A DNA stretch of 64,000 bases from Trebonia sp963795335 (GCA_963795335.1 CAWCHI010000007.1:186001-250000), one strand, 5' to 3'. Shown: positions 1 to 9,455, numbered from the stretch's first letter. Made by a program: numbers and translations. The notes: a model not told the origin generated them from the sequence alone.

Positions 1-2477
1 CACAAGCAGCCCGCCGTCTTCGGCCGGGTGCTGTGGCTGCTCGACCATCACCCGGACGAGACCGGCTCGCTGTCGCGGAGCATTCACTGGCAGCTCAAGT
101 GGATGACGTCGTCGCTGGTGCACAACCCGGACGTGCCGCTGGCCGGTGACCTACCGCTGGTTCGACGAGCTTGAGCGCCGGTACCGGCAGCGCGGCTACA
201 GCCTGCGGCCCGGTGCACGAGCTGCGCGCGTCCTGGCGCGCGACATCGGCGACAGCGCGACCGACAGCGCCCAGATGGAGCTGTTCATCGCCGCGCCGCG
301 CGACGAGATGGCGGACTGCCAGGCATGCGAGACCAGCCGCCTCGGGCAGCTGGCGGGCGAGCCTCGGCGACGACGCGGGCGCGCTCTAGCACTGGGCCCC
401 GGTCCTCGACGGCACCCTCACGTGCCGGGAGGAACCGCACTTCGTGCTGAGCAAGGCGGCGCTGCCGCTGCTGCGCACGGGCCGGACCGACGAGGCGCGG
501 CGGGCGTTCCTGGTCGGCTACTCGCTCGTCCGGGGCAACGTCAGCCTGGCCGAGCGCGGTCGGCCAGCACATCGAGTTCTGCGCGCTGACCGGGAACGAG
601 GCCCGCGGCCTGGAGATCCTGGCCGAGCACCAGGGCTGGCTGGGTGACCACGAGATGAGCCCGGATCACCGCCTGGGCTTCATCACCGGCGTGACCGTCC
701 TGCTGCACCGCCTGACCGCGCTCGGGCACGGCGCGCTGCCCGTCGGCACCTCGGCCACCGTCGCCTCCCTGGCGGTCACGCTGGAGGAAGAGATCCGCGC
801 GATCTGCGGCCGCTACGACGCGCGCAACGGCACCAGCGCCGTCAGCGAGCGGGTGGCCGCGCGGCTGCGCCAGGCGCCGCTGGCCGACCAGTTCCCGCTC
901 GGGCTGCCGTCGCGGCTGCCTGCTCGCGGACGCTCCGCGGCGCCTGCTGCCGCGACGGCCGTCCCAGGGCCGGCCGGCGGCAGCGGCGGATGCGCGGGCA
1001 TCGACGCGCTGATCGCCCGGGCGCAGGAGCTGGCCGAGATGCGGCATCCCGGCACCGGCGAGGCGTGGGCGCGGGTCGGTCGCGGCCGGCGTGGACCTGC
1101 CCGCTCCCGTCGCCGCGCGGGTCGCCCGGTACCAGGCCGCGCAGCTGCTGCCGGCCGACCCGGTGGCCGGCCTATCAGGCGCTGCTGGACGTCGCCGCGC
1201 AGTTCGCCGCGCTCGGGGATCTCGAGCGGGAACTCGAAGCCCGCGCGACCGCCGCCCACGCGGCCGCGCTACGCCGCCAAGGCGGGCGCGGCCGGGCCGG
1301 ACGGGTGGGGGCTGGACGGGTGGGGGCTGATCAACGCCGTCCTCGAAGAGGCGACGGCCGCGTACGCGGACGGGCAGATGACGCCGCGGTACTTCCTCAA
1401 CGTCGTGATGGTCAGTCACTTCATGCGGCTGCAGGACCTGGCCGACGCGGACGAGCGGACCCCGGCCGAGGTCGAGCGATTCGCGTCCGGGCTCGAGTCG
1501 GCGCGGGCGCTGGCCGAGCGGCACGACGACTGGTTCCACGTGGGGCAGTGCCGTGACCTGCTGTCGCACGTCGCGGCCTGGGACGGCGACGAGGACGCGC
1601 GGATCCGGCACCTCACGGCGGCCCGCGAGTCCTTCCTCGCCGGGAACCTGCCCTGGTACGCGGCGCAGCCCGAGGCGATGCTGGCCGAGCACGCCCTGCG
1701 GGCCGGGGACCCGGAGCAGGCCGAGGCGCTCGCCGCCGACGCGCTGGCCCACGCGGTCGACCCGGACCCGCGGCAGCGCGGCGATGGTCGCCTCGGTCCG
1801 GGCCATGGCGCTCGGCCAGTTGCCCGAACGGGCGGCTGACTTCGCCGACGCCTCGCTCACCGCCGCGGCCCGCTGGGATGGCCTCTCGGAGCCGGACACC
1901 GTGCACAACACCTTCAACGCGGCCCGCGCCTACGCCAGCCTGGGCCGGCACGCCGAGGCGGTTGCGCTGTTCGCGGAGGCGATGCCTCATGTCTCGGTGT
2001 CATATGAGCAGATCGGTATCGCCCAGACGCGGCAGGCGCTTCGGGCACTCGCTGCGCGAGACCGGGCAGCACCGGGAGGCGGCCGAGCAGTACCTCGAGG
2101 CGGCGCGGCTGATCGCCGACGACCCGGGCAGCGCGGAGCCGCACGCGTTCGTCGCTGCCGACGCGGCGCGGGAGCTGCAGCTGTCGGGGCAGGATGACGC
2201 GGCGCTGGCGGCGTACCGGCGGGCGGCGGAGCTGTTCGGTGCGCTCGGGAAGACGGTGCCGCAGGTGCGGTGCCAGCGGTCGGCGGCCTGGATCCAGTTC
2301 GGGAACGAGGGCGGGGATCGCGCGGCGGGGATGGCGGTTATGCGGGCGGTGCTGGAGTCGCTCTCGTCGCTTCGGGAGCCGTCGGAGGAGCTGGTGGCGG
2401 AGCGGGAGGAGACGGTTAAGCAGCTCGACCGGATGCTGGCGATCGCGGCCGACGAGGATGGGCCGGCGGACGACTGA
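1..2477 (+). pseudogene. TPR-type helical repeat protein, 5' truncated by window edge, multiple frameshifts
   Basis: One long alpha-helical protein is readable across this stretch only by switching frame about nine times (near 150, 210, 240, 365, 560, 1075, 1175, 1285, 1780 and 2050), and one in-frame TAG lies at 387-389. The pieces join into tetratricopeptide-like text such as EQYLEAARLIADDPGSAEPH and AAYRRAAELFGALGKTVPQV near the C-terminus, ending in a clean TGA at 2475-2477. The start lies upstream of the window. No enzymatic motif was seen. Large TPR proteins of this kind in actinomycetes are usually regulatory or scaffold proteins, but no partner is visible here. Most shifts are one extra C or G in a short run, so sequencing error is a serious alternative to real decay; the TAG is harder to explain that way. 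Confidence 0.6.
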
Positions 2478-2498
2478 CGCGCGGTTTTGGCCGGTGAG

Positions 2499-2879
2499 TT
2501 ACCGGCGGCTGTTCAGCGCGGCGGTGAAGCGCTGCCAGGCGTCGGCGGGAACGGCCAGGGTGACGCCGCCGCGGTCGGTGGTGTCGCGGACCAGGATCAC
2601 GCCATCGGTGCTGGCGGTCTCTACGCAAGCACCGCCGTTGCCGTCGGAGTAAGTGGACTTACGCCAGTCGCCCATTGGTCGGCCATCCTTTCGAGCAGTG
2701 CTGCAGGTCGCGACGTCCTCCGTCGGCGGCCGCTTGCCGTTCTCGATCCGCGACAGGTGACCGGCGTTCAGCCCGGTCAGGTCCGCGAACTCGCGCAGCC
2801 CCCAGCCGCGGGCAAGCCGCTCCTTCTTCAGCTGCTTGCCGAAGTGCGTTGCCGGGTTGTTGCCACCGTTTACAGCCAT
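2499..2879 (-). CDS. XRE-type HTH fragment fused in frame to a DUF397 domain
   Basis: The N-terminal part (residues ~10-55 from the ATG at 2879) is a Cro/XRE helix-turn-helix: it contains RGWGLREFADLTGLNAGHLS followed by RIENGKRPP. After about 15 linker residues comes a complete DUF397 domain starting MGDWRKSTYSDGNGG and containing ACVET and VLVRD-like segments (ILVRDTTDRGGV). In actinomycetes these are normally two genes: a ~280-residue HTH-DUF5753 regulator and a separate ~60-residue DUF397 protein, as in the WhiJ/AbaA-orfD type loci. Here the sensor half of the regulator is missing and the reading frame runs straight into DUF397. The DUF397 methionine (about 2675) could still serve as its own start. 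A deletion fusion is the simplest reading; function of the fusion is unknown. Confidence 0.7.
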   Translation of the reverse strand: MAVNGGNNPATHFGKQLKKERLARGWGLREFADLTGLNAGHLSRIENGKRPPTEDVATCSTARKDGRPMGDWRKSTYSDGNGGACVETASTDGVILVRDTTDRGGVTLAVPADAWQRFTAALNSRR

Positions 2880-2991
2880 ACCAATTAGCTTGCCACCGTC
2901 ACCCTTATCCGTCACGCGATACTGCACATTAATGACAGGCACTCAGGCGAAGGCAGGGAGTCAATGCGATAGCAACGCTGACGTAGCAGCG

Positions 2992-3123
2992 ATGACAGAC
3001 CCGGAATTGCTGGCGGAGCGCCGGCGCGTGTGGGAATGCCTCGCGGACCTCACCGAGAGGTACGCGGTTCTGACCAAGGAGTTCGACCGGAGGGCGGGAG
3101 CCAAGTGGACGCAGGCCAGCTAG
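2992..3123 (+). CDS. small hypothetical protein (43 aa)
   Basis: This short frame begins MTDPELLAERRRVWECLADL and is rich in charged helix-forming residues, with a codon pattern favouring G/C in third position. It is transcribed divergently from the HTH-DUF397 gene, and a second small frame overlaps its 3' end. Small divergent genes of this type are common beside HTH/DUF397 loci, but I do not recognise the family. It could equally be a remnant. Confidence 0.45.
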   Translation: MTDPELLAERRRVWECLADLTERYAVLTKEFDRRAGAKWTQAS

Positions 3124-3269
3124 GCGTTCCAGCCATGCCGCGGCTCCTTACGGTCGAGGTGCTGCTCGCTGAACCCGAGGCTCTGCACGATGACGTGCTC
3201 GAATCGTGTCTGTACATCCTCCGGGACCGCCTGCGCGGTGCGCAGCCGTGGACCTACCAGCCAAAGTAA
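3105..3269 (+). CDS. small hypothetical protein (54 aa) overlapping the preceding frame
   Basis: A GTG at 3105 preceded by GGGAG gives a 54-residue frame that overlaps the end of the previous small gene by 19 nt, an arrangement typical of translational coupling. The protein contains PRLLTVEVLLAEPEALHDDV and ends RGAQPWTYQPK. An ATG at 3135 is an alternative start. No family recognised. Confidence 0.35.
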   Translation: MDAGQLGVPAMPRLLTVEVLLAEPEALHDDVLESCLYILRDRLRGAQPWTYQPK

Positions 3270-3397
3270 TATTCTGGCTATCGAGCGGCAAGAAGCGCAG
3301 GTCGAGAATGCGCAACGCAGTTGCCATTTTGGGATTCCCAGTAGTAACTTGCCCGAATGGCCGCTGATGATCTTGAGAGCGGCTTACCTTTTGCGAC

Positions 3398-4223
3398 ATG
3401 AATGACTCGATCGTCGTCTCTCCCGAGTACCGCGAGCTACTCAACTCGATCAAGCGAGACCATCGCTGCGGGCCGAGCCCAGGCCGCCCGGGCAGTCAAC
3501 AACGCCATGATCGAGACGTACTGGGTGATTGGCCGAGACATCGTCAGACGCCAGCAAGAGCAAGGCTGGGGCGCTCGGGTGATCGACCGGCTGTCCTCGG
3601 ACCTGCGGTCAGCCCACCCCGGCATGAAGGGGCTGTCACCGCGCAGCCTCGAGTACATGGTCACGCTGGCCACCAGATGGCTGGAATCAATCGCGCAGCA
3701 GAGTGCTGCGCGATTGCCCTGGGGCCACGTCATGCTCATCCTCGACAAGTGCTCCAGCACCGAGAGCAGCGACTTCTATGCACGTCGGGCCGTCGAGGAC
3801 GGCTGGACCCAAAGCGTCCTCCAGGCCATGATCGCCAGCCGACTGCATGAGCGCTCCCAGCCCGCGCTCACCACATTTGACCGATCGCTACCCGAGAGCG
3901 AGCGGGAGGCGGTTCGCGAACTCGTTAAGGACCCGTTCATCCTCGACTTCCTGATGGCCGACCCGGCCCGAGAGCGTGACCTGTCCAGGGCGCTGACCGA
4001 GAACCTCAGCCGCTTCCTGCGCGAGCTCGGCGTCGGGTTCGCCTTCGTCGGCGCCGAGGTGCCGATCCAGCTCGGAGACCGTGAGTTCTTCGTCGACCTG
4101 CTCTTCTGCCACTGCCGCCTGCACCGCTACGTGGTGTTCGAGCTCAAGGGGGCTGATGACGGAATTCTCGCTAGTCGACGATGGCACCCAGTGAGCCTCC
4201 CTGGTCCCTTATTCAGGTGGTGA
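3398..4223 (+). pseudogene. YhcG/DUF1016-type PD-(D/E)XK nuclease, frameshifted and C-terminally truncated
   Basis: The start ATG at 3398 gives MNDSIVVSPEYRELLNSIK; one extra C near 3462 then moves the frame, and the rest reads as a DUF1016 protein. The N-terminal helical domain (AVNNAMIETYWVIGRDIV, LSSDL, GLSPRSLEYM, LPWGHVMLIL) is typical of the family, followed by the nuclease core FVDLLFCHCRLHRYVVFELK with the acidic residue and the E-x-K pair. Directly after ELK the sequence stops resembling the family (GADDGILASRRW...) and ends about 25 residues later, so the usual ~80-residue C-terminal part is missing. YhcG-like proteins often accompany restriction or mobile loci, which suits the neighbouring Mrr-type gene. 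Probably inactive as it stands. Confidence 0.75.
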
Positions 4224-4224
4224 T

Positions 4225-5856
4225 CTATGTCTGCCTACTTGCCCTGGGCAAGTTCCGGATGGGGGGCCTGCGGCGATCAATGTCGATGATGGTGTACTCG
4301 CGGCGTAGGTGGTGGCGTAGCAGCCAGAGGAGCCGCTCGCCTTCGTAGAGTTCGATGCCGAGGCGTGCTGCTTCGTCCCGGGCGGCTGACGTGTAGCTCG
4401 AGGTAGTGATGATGATCCCTTTGTGGAACTCTCGCTGAGAGATCGAGCCGATCATTTCCCTGACTTCGGCGACAGCGACCTTGTGGCCGGGGGCGTAGCA
4501 CTTGGCCTGGACGGCGACGCGGCCACCAGTGAATTCCTTCTTGTTGACTGCGACGACATCGATGCCGCCGTCGCCGCGGGATCGTGTCTTGCGTACCTCG
4601 TCGAATTCGGGGATCGCCTGGAAGAGCTGCAGGATGAGGTCCTCGAACTCGTAGCCGTCAAGTTCCATCAGGTTCTTCACGGAGTCCAGGCGCGCTGCGG
4701 CGTCGAGCTCATCCGCATAGGGCAGGTCATCCCACGGGTAGTCGATGATCGGTTGCACGGGCTGGTAATTCTCCGGGGTCCTGGAAAACTTCGCGTGCAG
4801 GTAGGTCAGGCAGTCAAGCGGGTCAACCCGGGCAAGGTCCAGGCCGTCAAACAGGTCCCGGTCGACGGCCACGCTGACCAGACACTCATGTGCAGGCTGA
4901 CCCGTAGCCCGGTTGATGATGTCGACGTAGCCATTGCACGCCACGGTGGTCACCAGGCCGCTGCGGTCGGCGCCGAAGACGCAGCGCAGGGTTCGCAGTG
5001 TCATCTGGGCGATGACCGCCTGGTACCGCTTGTTGCGGTCCGCGACGGTTAGCTTGTGGTACCTGAATTCTTTCTTGCGCGGCAGGTACTCGCACGAGGC
5101 CAGTTCGGGAACCGTGTCTAGCAGCGGCAGTTCTATATCAACGACGATCTCCTGGCTGGCTGGCTTATACGCGATCTTGACTCCTGCGGGAAAGTCGCCG
5201 GGGTAGCTCTGCAGAGCCAGCACTTCGGTGAAGTAATCGGTGACCGCCTTGCGCTGGCCGGCGGCAAAGTCCCTCGCCATTTGGTCGATCGCGGCGTGCT
5301 GGCGGCGGACCCGCTCGCGGTCAGCCGCTAGACTTAGCTCGTGCGAGGCCCGGGCTTGGGCCAGCCGTTCCAGCCGCCGCTTTTCATCCCGGGAATGCGT
5401 GGCCATGGCATGCTCGTAATCGGCCTGATACTGCGCTAGCGCCCTTTGGTAAGCGCTCTTACGCCCCGGTGCGAGCGCGCCCAGGCCCGACGGAGGCACA
5501 GGTGCGTCGACTTCAGGCTCACGAGTTGGCACCGCTAGCTCCGGCGGTAGCTGAAGTCGCGTCTGAGGCGCGGGTTCCTTGAGCCGGTCGAACGGGAGGT
5601 ACGGGTCGCTGCTGAGCATGCTCGCCAGCAGCGTCTCGAGTTCCGTCAGGCGGGCCCGAAGTGACTGGGTGATCGCATCGGCCTCCTCGTGACCCGCTGC
5701 AAGCTCGCGGTCCGCGGCAGCCTTGGCAGCGCGCTTTGCCTTTTCACTGGCCTCCCTGGCCGTGACCCTCGCGTTTTCTCTGGCCCATGCGGCAGCCGCC
5801 TGCGACTCAAGGCGGGCGGTCCTATCACCAGGCTTCCGGCGCTTCGGCGTGGCCAC
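4225..5856 (-). CDS. Mrr-type restriction endonuclease-like protein with long coiled-coil N-terminus
   Basis: The C-terminal quarter carries the Mrr-catalytic PD-(D/E)XK signature: RSRGDGGIDVVAV (about residue 427), then RVAVQAKCY (about 447), followed by VREMIGSISQREFHKGIIIT, which is the conserved helix-strand after the active site. The Glu of the classic E-x-K is Gln (QAK), as in most Mrr proteins. Residues ~20-100 and ~140-200 are Lys/Arg/Ala/Glu-rich coiled coil. The middle section (PELASCEYLPRKKEFRYHKL) is a conserved region often found before Mrr domains in actinobacteria. The GTG at 5856 is chosen because AGGGGA lies 7 nt upstream; an ATG at 5883 would add nine residues. Mrr proteins cut modified DNA; in this context defence against foreign DNA is likely, but no methylase partner is present. 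Confidence 0.85.
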   Translation of the reverse strand: MATPKRRKPGDRTARLESQAAAAWARENARVTAREASEKAKRAAKAAADRELAAGHEEADAITQSLRARLTELETLLASMLSSDPYLPFDRLKEPAPQTRLQLPPELAVPTREPEVDAPVPPSGLGALAPGRKSAYQRALAQYQADYEHAMATHSRDEKRRLERLAQARASHELSLAADRERVRRQHAAIDQMARDFAAGQRKAVTDYFTEVLALQSYPGDFPAGVKIAYKPASQEIVVDIELPLLDTVPELASCEYLPRKKEFRYHKLTVADRNKRYQAVIAQMTLRTLRCVFGADRSGLVTTVACNGYVDIINRATGQPAHECLVSVAVDRDLFDGLDLARVDPLDCLTYLHAKFSRTPENYQPVQPIIDYPWDDLPYADELDAAARLDSVKNLMELDGYEFEDLILQLFQAIPEFDEVRKTRSRGDGGIDVVAVNKKEFTGGRVAVQAKCYAPGHKVAVAEVREMIGSISQREFHKGIIITTSSYTSAARDEAARLGIELYEGERLLWLLRHHLRREYTIIDIDRRRPPIRNLPRASRQT

Positions 5857-5883
5857 GGAACGTCCCCTTAGCCTTGGAGTCAC

Positions 5884-6440
5884 TTATCTATTACGCTCCA
5901 CTAAATCTGTTCTGGAGGCAACCCCTTCACCTAACCAAGGCCAAGAGCGCGACATGGCCGGAGGAATGACTTGTGACTGATTTGTACTCAGCGATGATAC
6001 ACGGGCGACAGTGCAGCATTGTGAAAGACGATGCTCAACGGCTGGGATGATAGTCAGTACGACCGTTACCACGGTCAACGCCTAAACACCGGGCCGCGAC
6101 CGGGGGTGCAACTTATTAGCGCAACCGCTCCTGCAGTCCGCTCAGCGACCGAGGTCGACCTTCGGATTTCAGGCACCTAGCGCAAGAACGTGGCCGTTTG
6201 CCGCGAGAGAGCTCCTCGATCTCCATCAAGACCGAGGCCACCCGCATGGATGCGAAGTGGCTGTCGTCGTTGACGCTACAATTGGCGTGCGGCCGGTCCA
6301 GTAGGCGCTCGAACTCCTACATGCGAAGCACCTGTTAGATCGCCGACGCGGGGGCTTCATAGTGCGGGGACTGCACCAAGAGACGCCTGTCTGCTCTCGA
6401 CCAATTTCCGCTGATCGACGACGGTGTGCGGTGACGCCTG
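5884..6440. other. gene-poor stretch with a remnant reading frame and a degenerate repeat copy
   Basis: No convincing gene fills this 557-nt interval. On the minus strand 6316-6116 stays open for 66 codons between TAG and a double TAA and has coding-like composition (EFERLLDRPHANC, VLMEIEELSRGKRPR), but it has no good start before an internal ATG at 6247; it may be the tail of a lost gene. From about 6353 to 6430 the DNA resembles 10573-10647 (see repeat entries). The first ~60 nt are the upstream region of the Mrr-type gene. Confidence 0.4.
6353..6430. repeat. degenerate dispersed repeat, copy 1
   Basis: This ~78-nt stretch aligns with 10573-10647. Shared blocks in order are ACTGCACC, TGCTCTCG, TTTCCGCTG and GACGA, with GCGGTG/GCTGTG and TGACGCC/TGATGCC near the end. 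By eye about two thirds of positions agree. Both copies lie in gene-poor DNA of the island beside truncated genes. Confidence 0.5.
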
Positions 6441-7799
6441 CTACTCGGCTGCAAAGGCCTCCGCGGAGTCCCCTGTGATTTCCGCCGGCCTTGCCTGCTG
6501 TGGCACATCCCTGATGTCGGCGGCTGGTGGTTCGTCATCGCGGATCTGCACCGGCGGGGGCGTCCAGGGCTTGATGCGCTGCACCACGTCGGCGTAAAAC
6601 TCTTCGACGGTATCGAGGACTGAAGACACGAAGGAGCCTCGTGTCTTTCCTCGTTTGGTTCCGGCAGTGGCCGAAAGCGAAATGGTGAAGGCGCGTGGTT
6701 CGCGGTCAGGATCGCCGATGGCGAGCTTGGGTGTCTCGCGTAGTTCGGTGAGTGTGTGGACTGCGCCTTTCCCGCGCTGGCGGACCGCTGTCGTCTCAAC
6801 GCAGACACGGCCTTTGCTGTCGCGAAGCTGCCGCAGAAGCCAATTCAAGCGCGTGCTTGGGCGTCCGGTGCCGGGCGCGTCGACGGTGATCGAGCAACGG
6901 ACCCGGCTGGCGCGGAGGTCGGCGGTAACTTCGATTGGTCCGGCGGCGTTCGGGACGCGCAGGCCGCCCGCCAGGATGCCAGTTTCGGCGAGGGTGGCCG
7001 CTGCGTCATGCAGCCGCCGTTCGGGGTCTTTCAGGTCCCCGCGCGAGAGAGCGGATTGAACGTCTACGCCCAGCTCACGGGACAAGCGCATCGCGGCGAA
7101 CGACATTAGCTGCTCATAGCGGCGGACGACGTCGAGCGCATTCTTGTCTGTGCCCTGAAGCGTCCCGGCCTGAGCGGCCTCACGGACGGTAACCCAGGAG
7201 TTCCCCATGTCCTCGAACTCGGCGGCCCCGGACCGGGGATGCTCCAAGTAGCGGATGAACTCGGCCAGGATCCATGCCTGGTCAGGGTCGTTGACTGCCT
7301 TGTTTGCCTGCTCCACCAGGGCTTCAGTGCGGATCTGGCTCCACGACAGGTGATAGAGGCTAACTTTGCGCAACTTGCGCTTATCGACAGTCAAGGGGTG
7401 CTCGCCTGGTGCGCCGGCCAGCTGGTTGGAGATCGTCAGGACCGCATCGAAGCCCTGCTCGCGGGCAACGTCCAGGTACGACTCGACTTGCGCAGCCTTC
7501 AGCTCATTCACGCCTGTCTTGACTTCAATCAGTGCCGTCCACAGCTTCGCTCCGCGCTTCACCTGCAGGACGCCGTCGGGCCGGACCTTCTTCTCGCCCA
7601 GCGTGAATGGCACCTCGATGTAGGCAACCGGGATTCCAGCCGGGGCGCCAAGAGGCGCGGTGATCGCCCGGCCGAACTCGCGCACCGAGTTGACAACCGC
7701 CAACAGCGCGGATACGCCCCGTCGCTCCTGCTCATCTGGACCAGTAATGCCTGACACCGGGATCAACCGCGCCCGTTCCCAAAGCTGCTTATCAGTCAT
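6441..7799 (-). CDS. hypothetical protein with N-terminal PD-(D/E)XK-like core (452 aa)
   Basis: The ATG at 7799 (MTDKQLWERARLIPVSGITG) is preferred over upstream frame extensions that run into the region before the insertion element. Residues ~60-115 contain a nuclease-like pattern: PDGVLQVKRG, then WTALIEVKTGVNELK, that is a D followed after two strands by E-x-K and a helix that would contact DNA. Residues ~120-160 (DAVLTISNQLAG, SLYHLSWSQI) continue the fold. The C-terminal half (~200 residues) is of unknown role and includes VTADLRASRVRCSITVDAPG and FYADVVQRIKPW. It lies next to an Mrr-type gene and an IS3 element inserted 119 nt upstream of its start, which may have replaced its promoter. 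A defence or stress-response nuclease is an inference only. Confidence 0.7.
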   Translation of the reverse strand: MTDKQLWERARLIPVSGITGPDEQERRGVSALLAVVNSVREFGRAITAPLGAPAGIPVAYIEVPFTLGEKKVRPDGVLQVKRGAKLWTALIEVKTGVNELKAAQVESYLDVAREQGFDAVLTISNQLAGAPGEHPLTVDKRKLRKVSLYHLSWSQIRTEALVEQANKAVNDPDQAWILAEFIRYLEHPRSGAAEFEDMGNSWVTVREAAQAGTLQGTDKNALDVVRRYEQLMSFAAMRLSRELGVDVQSALSRGDLKDPERRLHDAAATLAETGILAGGLRVPNAAGPIEVTADLRASRVRCSITVDAPGTGRPSTRLNWLLRQLRDSKGRVCVETTAVRQRGKGAVHTLTELRETPKLAIGDPDREPRAFTISLSATAGTKRGKTRGSFVSSVLDTVEEFYADVVQRIKPWTPPPVQIRDDEPPAADIRDVPQQARPAEITGDSAEAFAAE

Positions 7800-7917
7800 G
7801 ACCTTAGCCCCCAGACATGTCCGAGCGTGCGTACCGCTGCACCTGCCGTCACTATTCCGGTACTGCAGGTTACTCCCGTGACCATCCAACTTATCGGCAG
7901 GCGCGAGAGATTGAGCC

Positions 7918-7937
7918 TGCCCCGATTTGACCGACAT
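7918..7937 (+). repeat. IS3-family left inverted repeat
   Basis: Left tip of the element, TGCCCCG followed by ATTTGACCGACA, matching the right tip at 18 of 20 positions when that is reverse-complemented. Confidence 0.8.
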
Positions 7938-7983
7938 CCACCATCAGGGGTTTTATCCCCGGAGGATGTCCGATCATGGGAGC

Positions 7984-8282
7984 ATGGGGAAGAAGCCCCG
8001 GCGGCGCCGTTCGTTCACTGCTGAGTTCAAGGCGGAGATCGTTGAGCTGTGCCAGCGCGGGGACCGGTCCGTAGGCCAGGGCGCCAAGGACTTCGACCTG
8101 ACCGAGACCGCGGTGCGCGAGTGGGTCAGGCAGGCCGAACGCGACGCGGGGACCGGGGACGGCGGGCTGACCAGTAACGAGCGCCGGGAGCTGGCCGAGC
8201 TTCGGCGGGAGAACCGCCGGCTGCGCGAGGACGTGGACATCCTCAAGCGGGCGACGGCATTTTCGCGACGGAGACCCGGTGA
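7984..8282 (+). CDS. IS3-family transposase OrfA
   Basis: OrfA starts MGKKPRRRRSFTAEFK and carries the N-terminal helix-turn-helix (VELCQRGDRSVGQGAKDFDL, then TETAVREWVRQAE) followed by the leucine-zipper helix NERRELAELRRENRRLREDV and DILKRATAF. The frame ends at TGA 8280-8282 only if one T is gained in the TTTT at about 8260 (…ATAFFATETR); without it the frame drifts to 8388. In IS3 elements slippage at this place makes the OrfAB fusion, so this may be the programmed site or a one-base error. An ATG at 7966 is an alternative start. Confidence 0.8.
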
Positions 8283-8286
8283 ACTG

Positions 8287-9166
8287 ATGCCCGTTCATCG
8301 AGGCGGAAACAGTGCAGCGGCGCAACGTCAAGCGGGCGTGCGAGCTGATGAAGGTCTCCAGGTCCGCCTGCTACGCGGCACGCGGTGACGAGCCGTCAGA
8401 CCGGGCCGCGCAGGACGCCGGGCTGGCCGCCCAGGTCAAGACGGTGCACGAGGAATCGAAGGGCCGTTACGGCTCCCCGCGGATCCACGCCGAACTGCGT
8501 GCCCAGGGCCGGCGGCACTCCCGCAAGCGGATTGCCCGGCTGATGCGGCAGTCCGGGCTGCAGGGCCGGGTGGCGAAGCGGTGGAAGAAGACCACGATCC
8601 CGGACCCGGCTGCGGCCGCGAGGGCGGACCGGATCCGGCGGAACTTCACCGCTGACGCCTCGAAGCTGAACACCAGGTGGTGTGGCGACATCACCTACAT
8701 CGCCACCTGGGAGGGCTGGCTCTACCTGGCCACGGTCATCGACATCGCCTCACGGCGGGTCGTCGGCTACGCCCTGGCGGACCACCTGCGCACGGAACTG
8801 ATCGCGGACGCGCTGTCCAACGCGGTCGCGGCCAGGGGCCCGGAGCCGGGCGTGATTTTCCAGTCCGACCGCGGCTGCCAGTACACCTCAGTGGCCTACG
8901 CCGCCCTCGCCGAGGACTGCGAAGTCACGCTCTCGGTCGGGCGGACGGGCCAGTGCTGGGATAACGCCCTGGCCGAGTCGTTCTTCTCCTCGCTCAAAGG
9001 CGAGCTCATCGACACCCGGGCCTGGCCGACCCGCTCCGGCGCCAGGCGGGCCGTCGTGGAGTACATCGCCTGGTACGACGGCACCCGGCTGCACTCATCC
9101 CTCGGCTACCAAAGCCCCGCTGACTACGAAAACAACCACCACGAAAACACCAGACAAGTAGCCTGA
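8287..9166 (+). CDS. IS3-family transposase OrfB (DDE integrase)
   Basis: The rve integrase core is complete. The DDE residues lie in WCGDITYIATWEG, FQSDRGCQYTS and DNALAESFFSSLKGE, and the C-terminus GTRLHSSLGYQSPADYE is typical. The N-terminal HTH_21 region reads VHEESKGRYGSPRIHAEL. The expected start PFIEAETVQRRNVK follows an ATG at 8287 with one extra C; the first in-frame start without any correction is the GTG at 8312. The product would be the catalytic part of the transposase, made as an OrfAB fusion. Confidence 0.85.
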
Positions 9167-9180
9167 CCAAGCCATCAACC

Positions 9181-9200
9181 CTGTCCGTCAAAGCGGGGCA
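9181..9200 (-). repeat. IS3-family right inverted repeat
   Basis: Right tip of the element, ending GCGGGGCA on the plus strand. It is the partner of the left repeat at 7918. Confidence 0.8.
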
Positions 9201-9203
9201 ACC

Positions 9204-9455
9204 TCACACCATTTCGCGGGTGCCCGGCATCACCTTGAATTCCCGGCTGAACGCCGGGGTGCCCAGGCGTTCCTCAACCCAGCGGACCGTAGTTCCCGCG
9301 GCAAGCTGATAGAGCTGCTGTGCCAGGGCGCGCCTGCTGCCAATGGTGTGTCGGTACAGTTGGCTCAGCGCTCGGTAGATCGCGACGGCAGCGCCGCCGA
9401 CTGCCACGATTGCGGCGGCAAGGCCGAAGATCTCCCCAGCGGAGGTCAGAGTCAC
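9204..9455 (-). pseudogene. small membrane protein gene truncated at the IS3 right end
   Basis: The frame has one transmembrane segment (EIFGLAAAIVAVGGAAVAIY) followed by RHTIGSRRALAQQLYQLAAG and VRWVEERLGTPAFSREF, then stops four bases from the insertion element. Related actinobacterial membrane proteins continue for another 100 or more residues after the WVEERLG-type segment, so this is probably the N-terminal stub of a longer gene cut by the element. The missing 3' part is not found on the far side of the element. The GTG at 9455 is the most likely start; a TTG at 9503 is possible. It is divergent from the gene at 9540. Confidence 0.5.

Larger units (their letters stand above)
7918..9200 (+). 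mobile_element. IS3-family insertion sequence, complete (1283 bp)
   Basis: Ends are defined by matching inverted repeats: the left end reads TGCCCCGATTTGACCGACAT and the right end, read inward on the opposite strand, TGCCCCGCTTTGACGGACAG. Both begin with the TG expected of IS3-family tips. Two overlapping transposase frames lie between. The flanks (…GAGCC before, ACCTC… after) show no clear 3-4 bp target duplication, so one flank may have been lost or changed after insertion. The truncated gene at 9204 stops right at the right end. Confidence 0.88.

Noticed and set aside
541..1917. Long minus-strand open frame opposite the TPR gene
   Set aside because: Composition is Arg/Pro/Gly-rich with no family text, while the plus strand gives helical repeat protein sequence when frames are joined.
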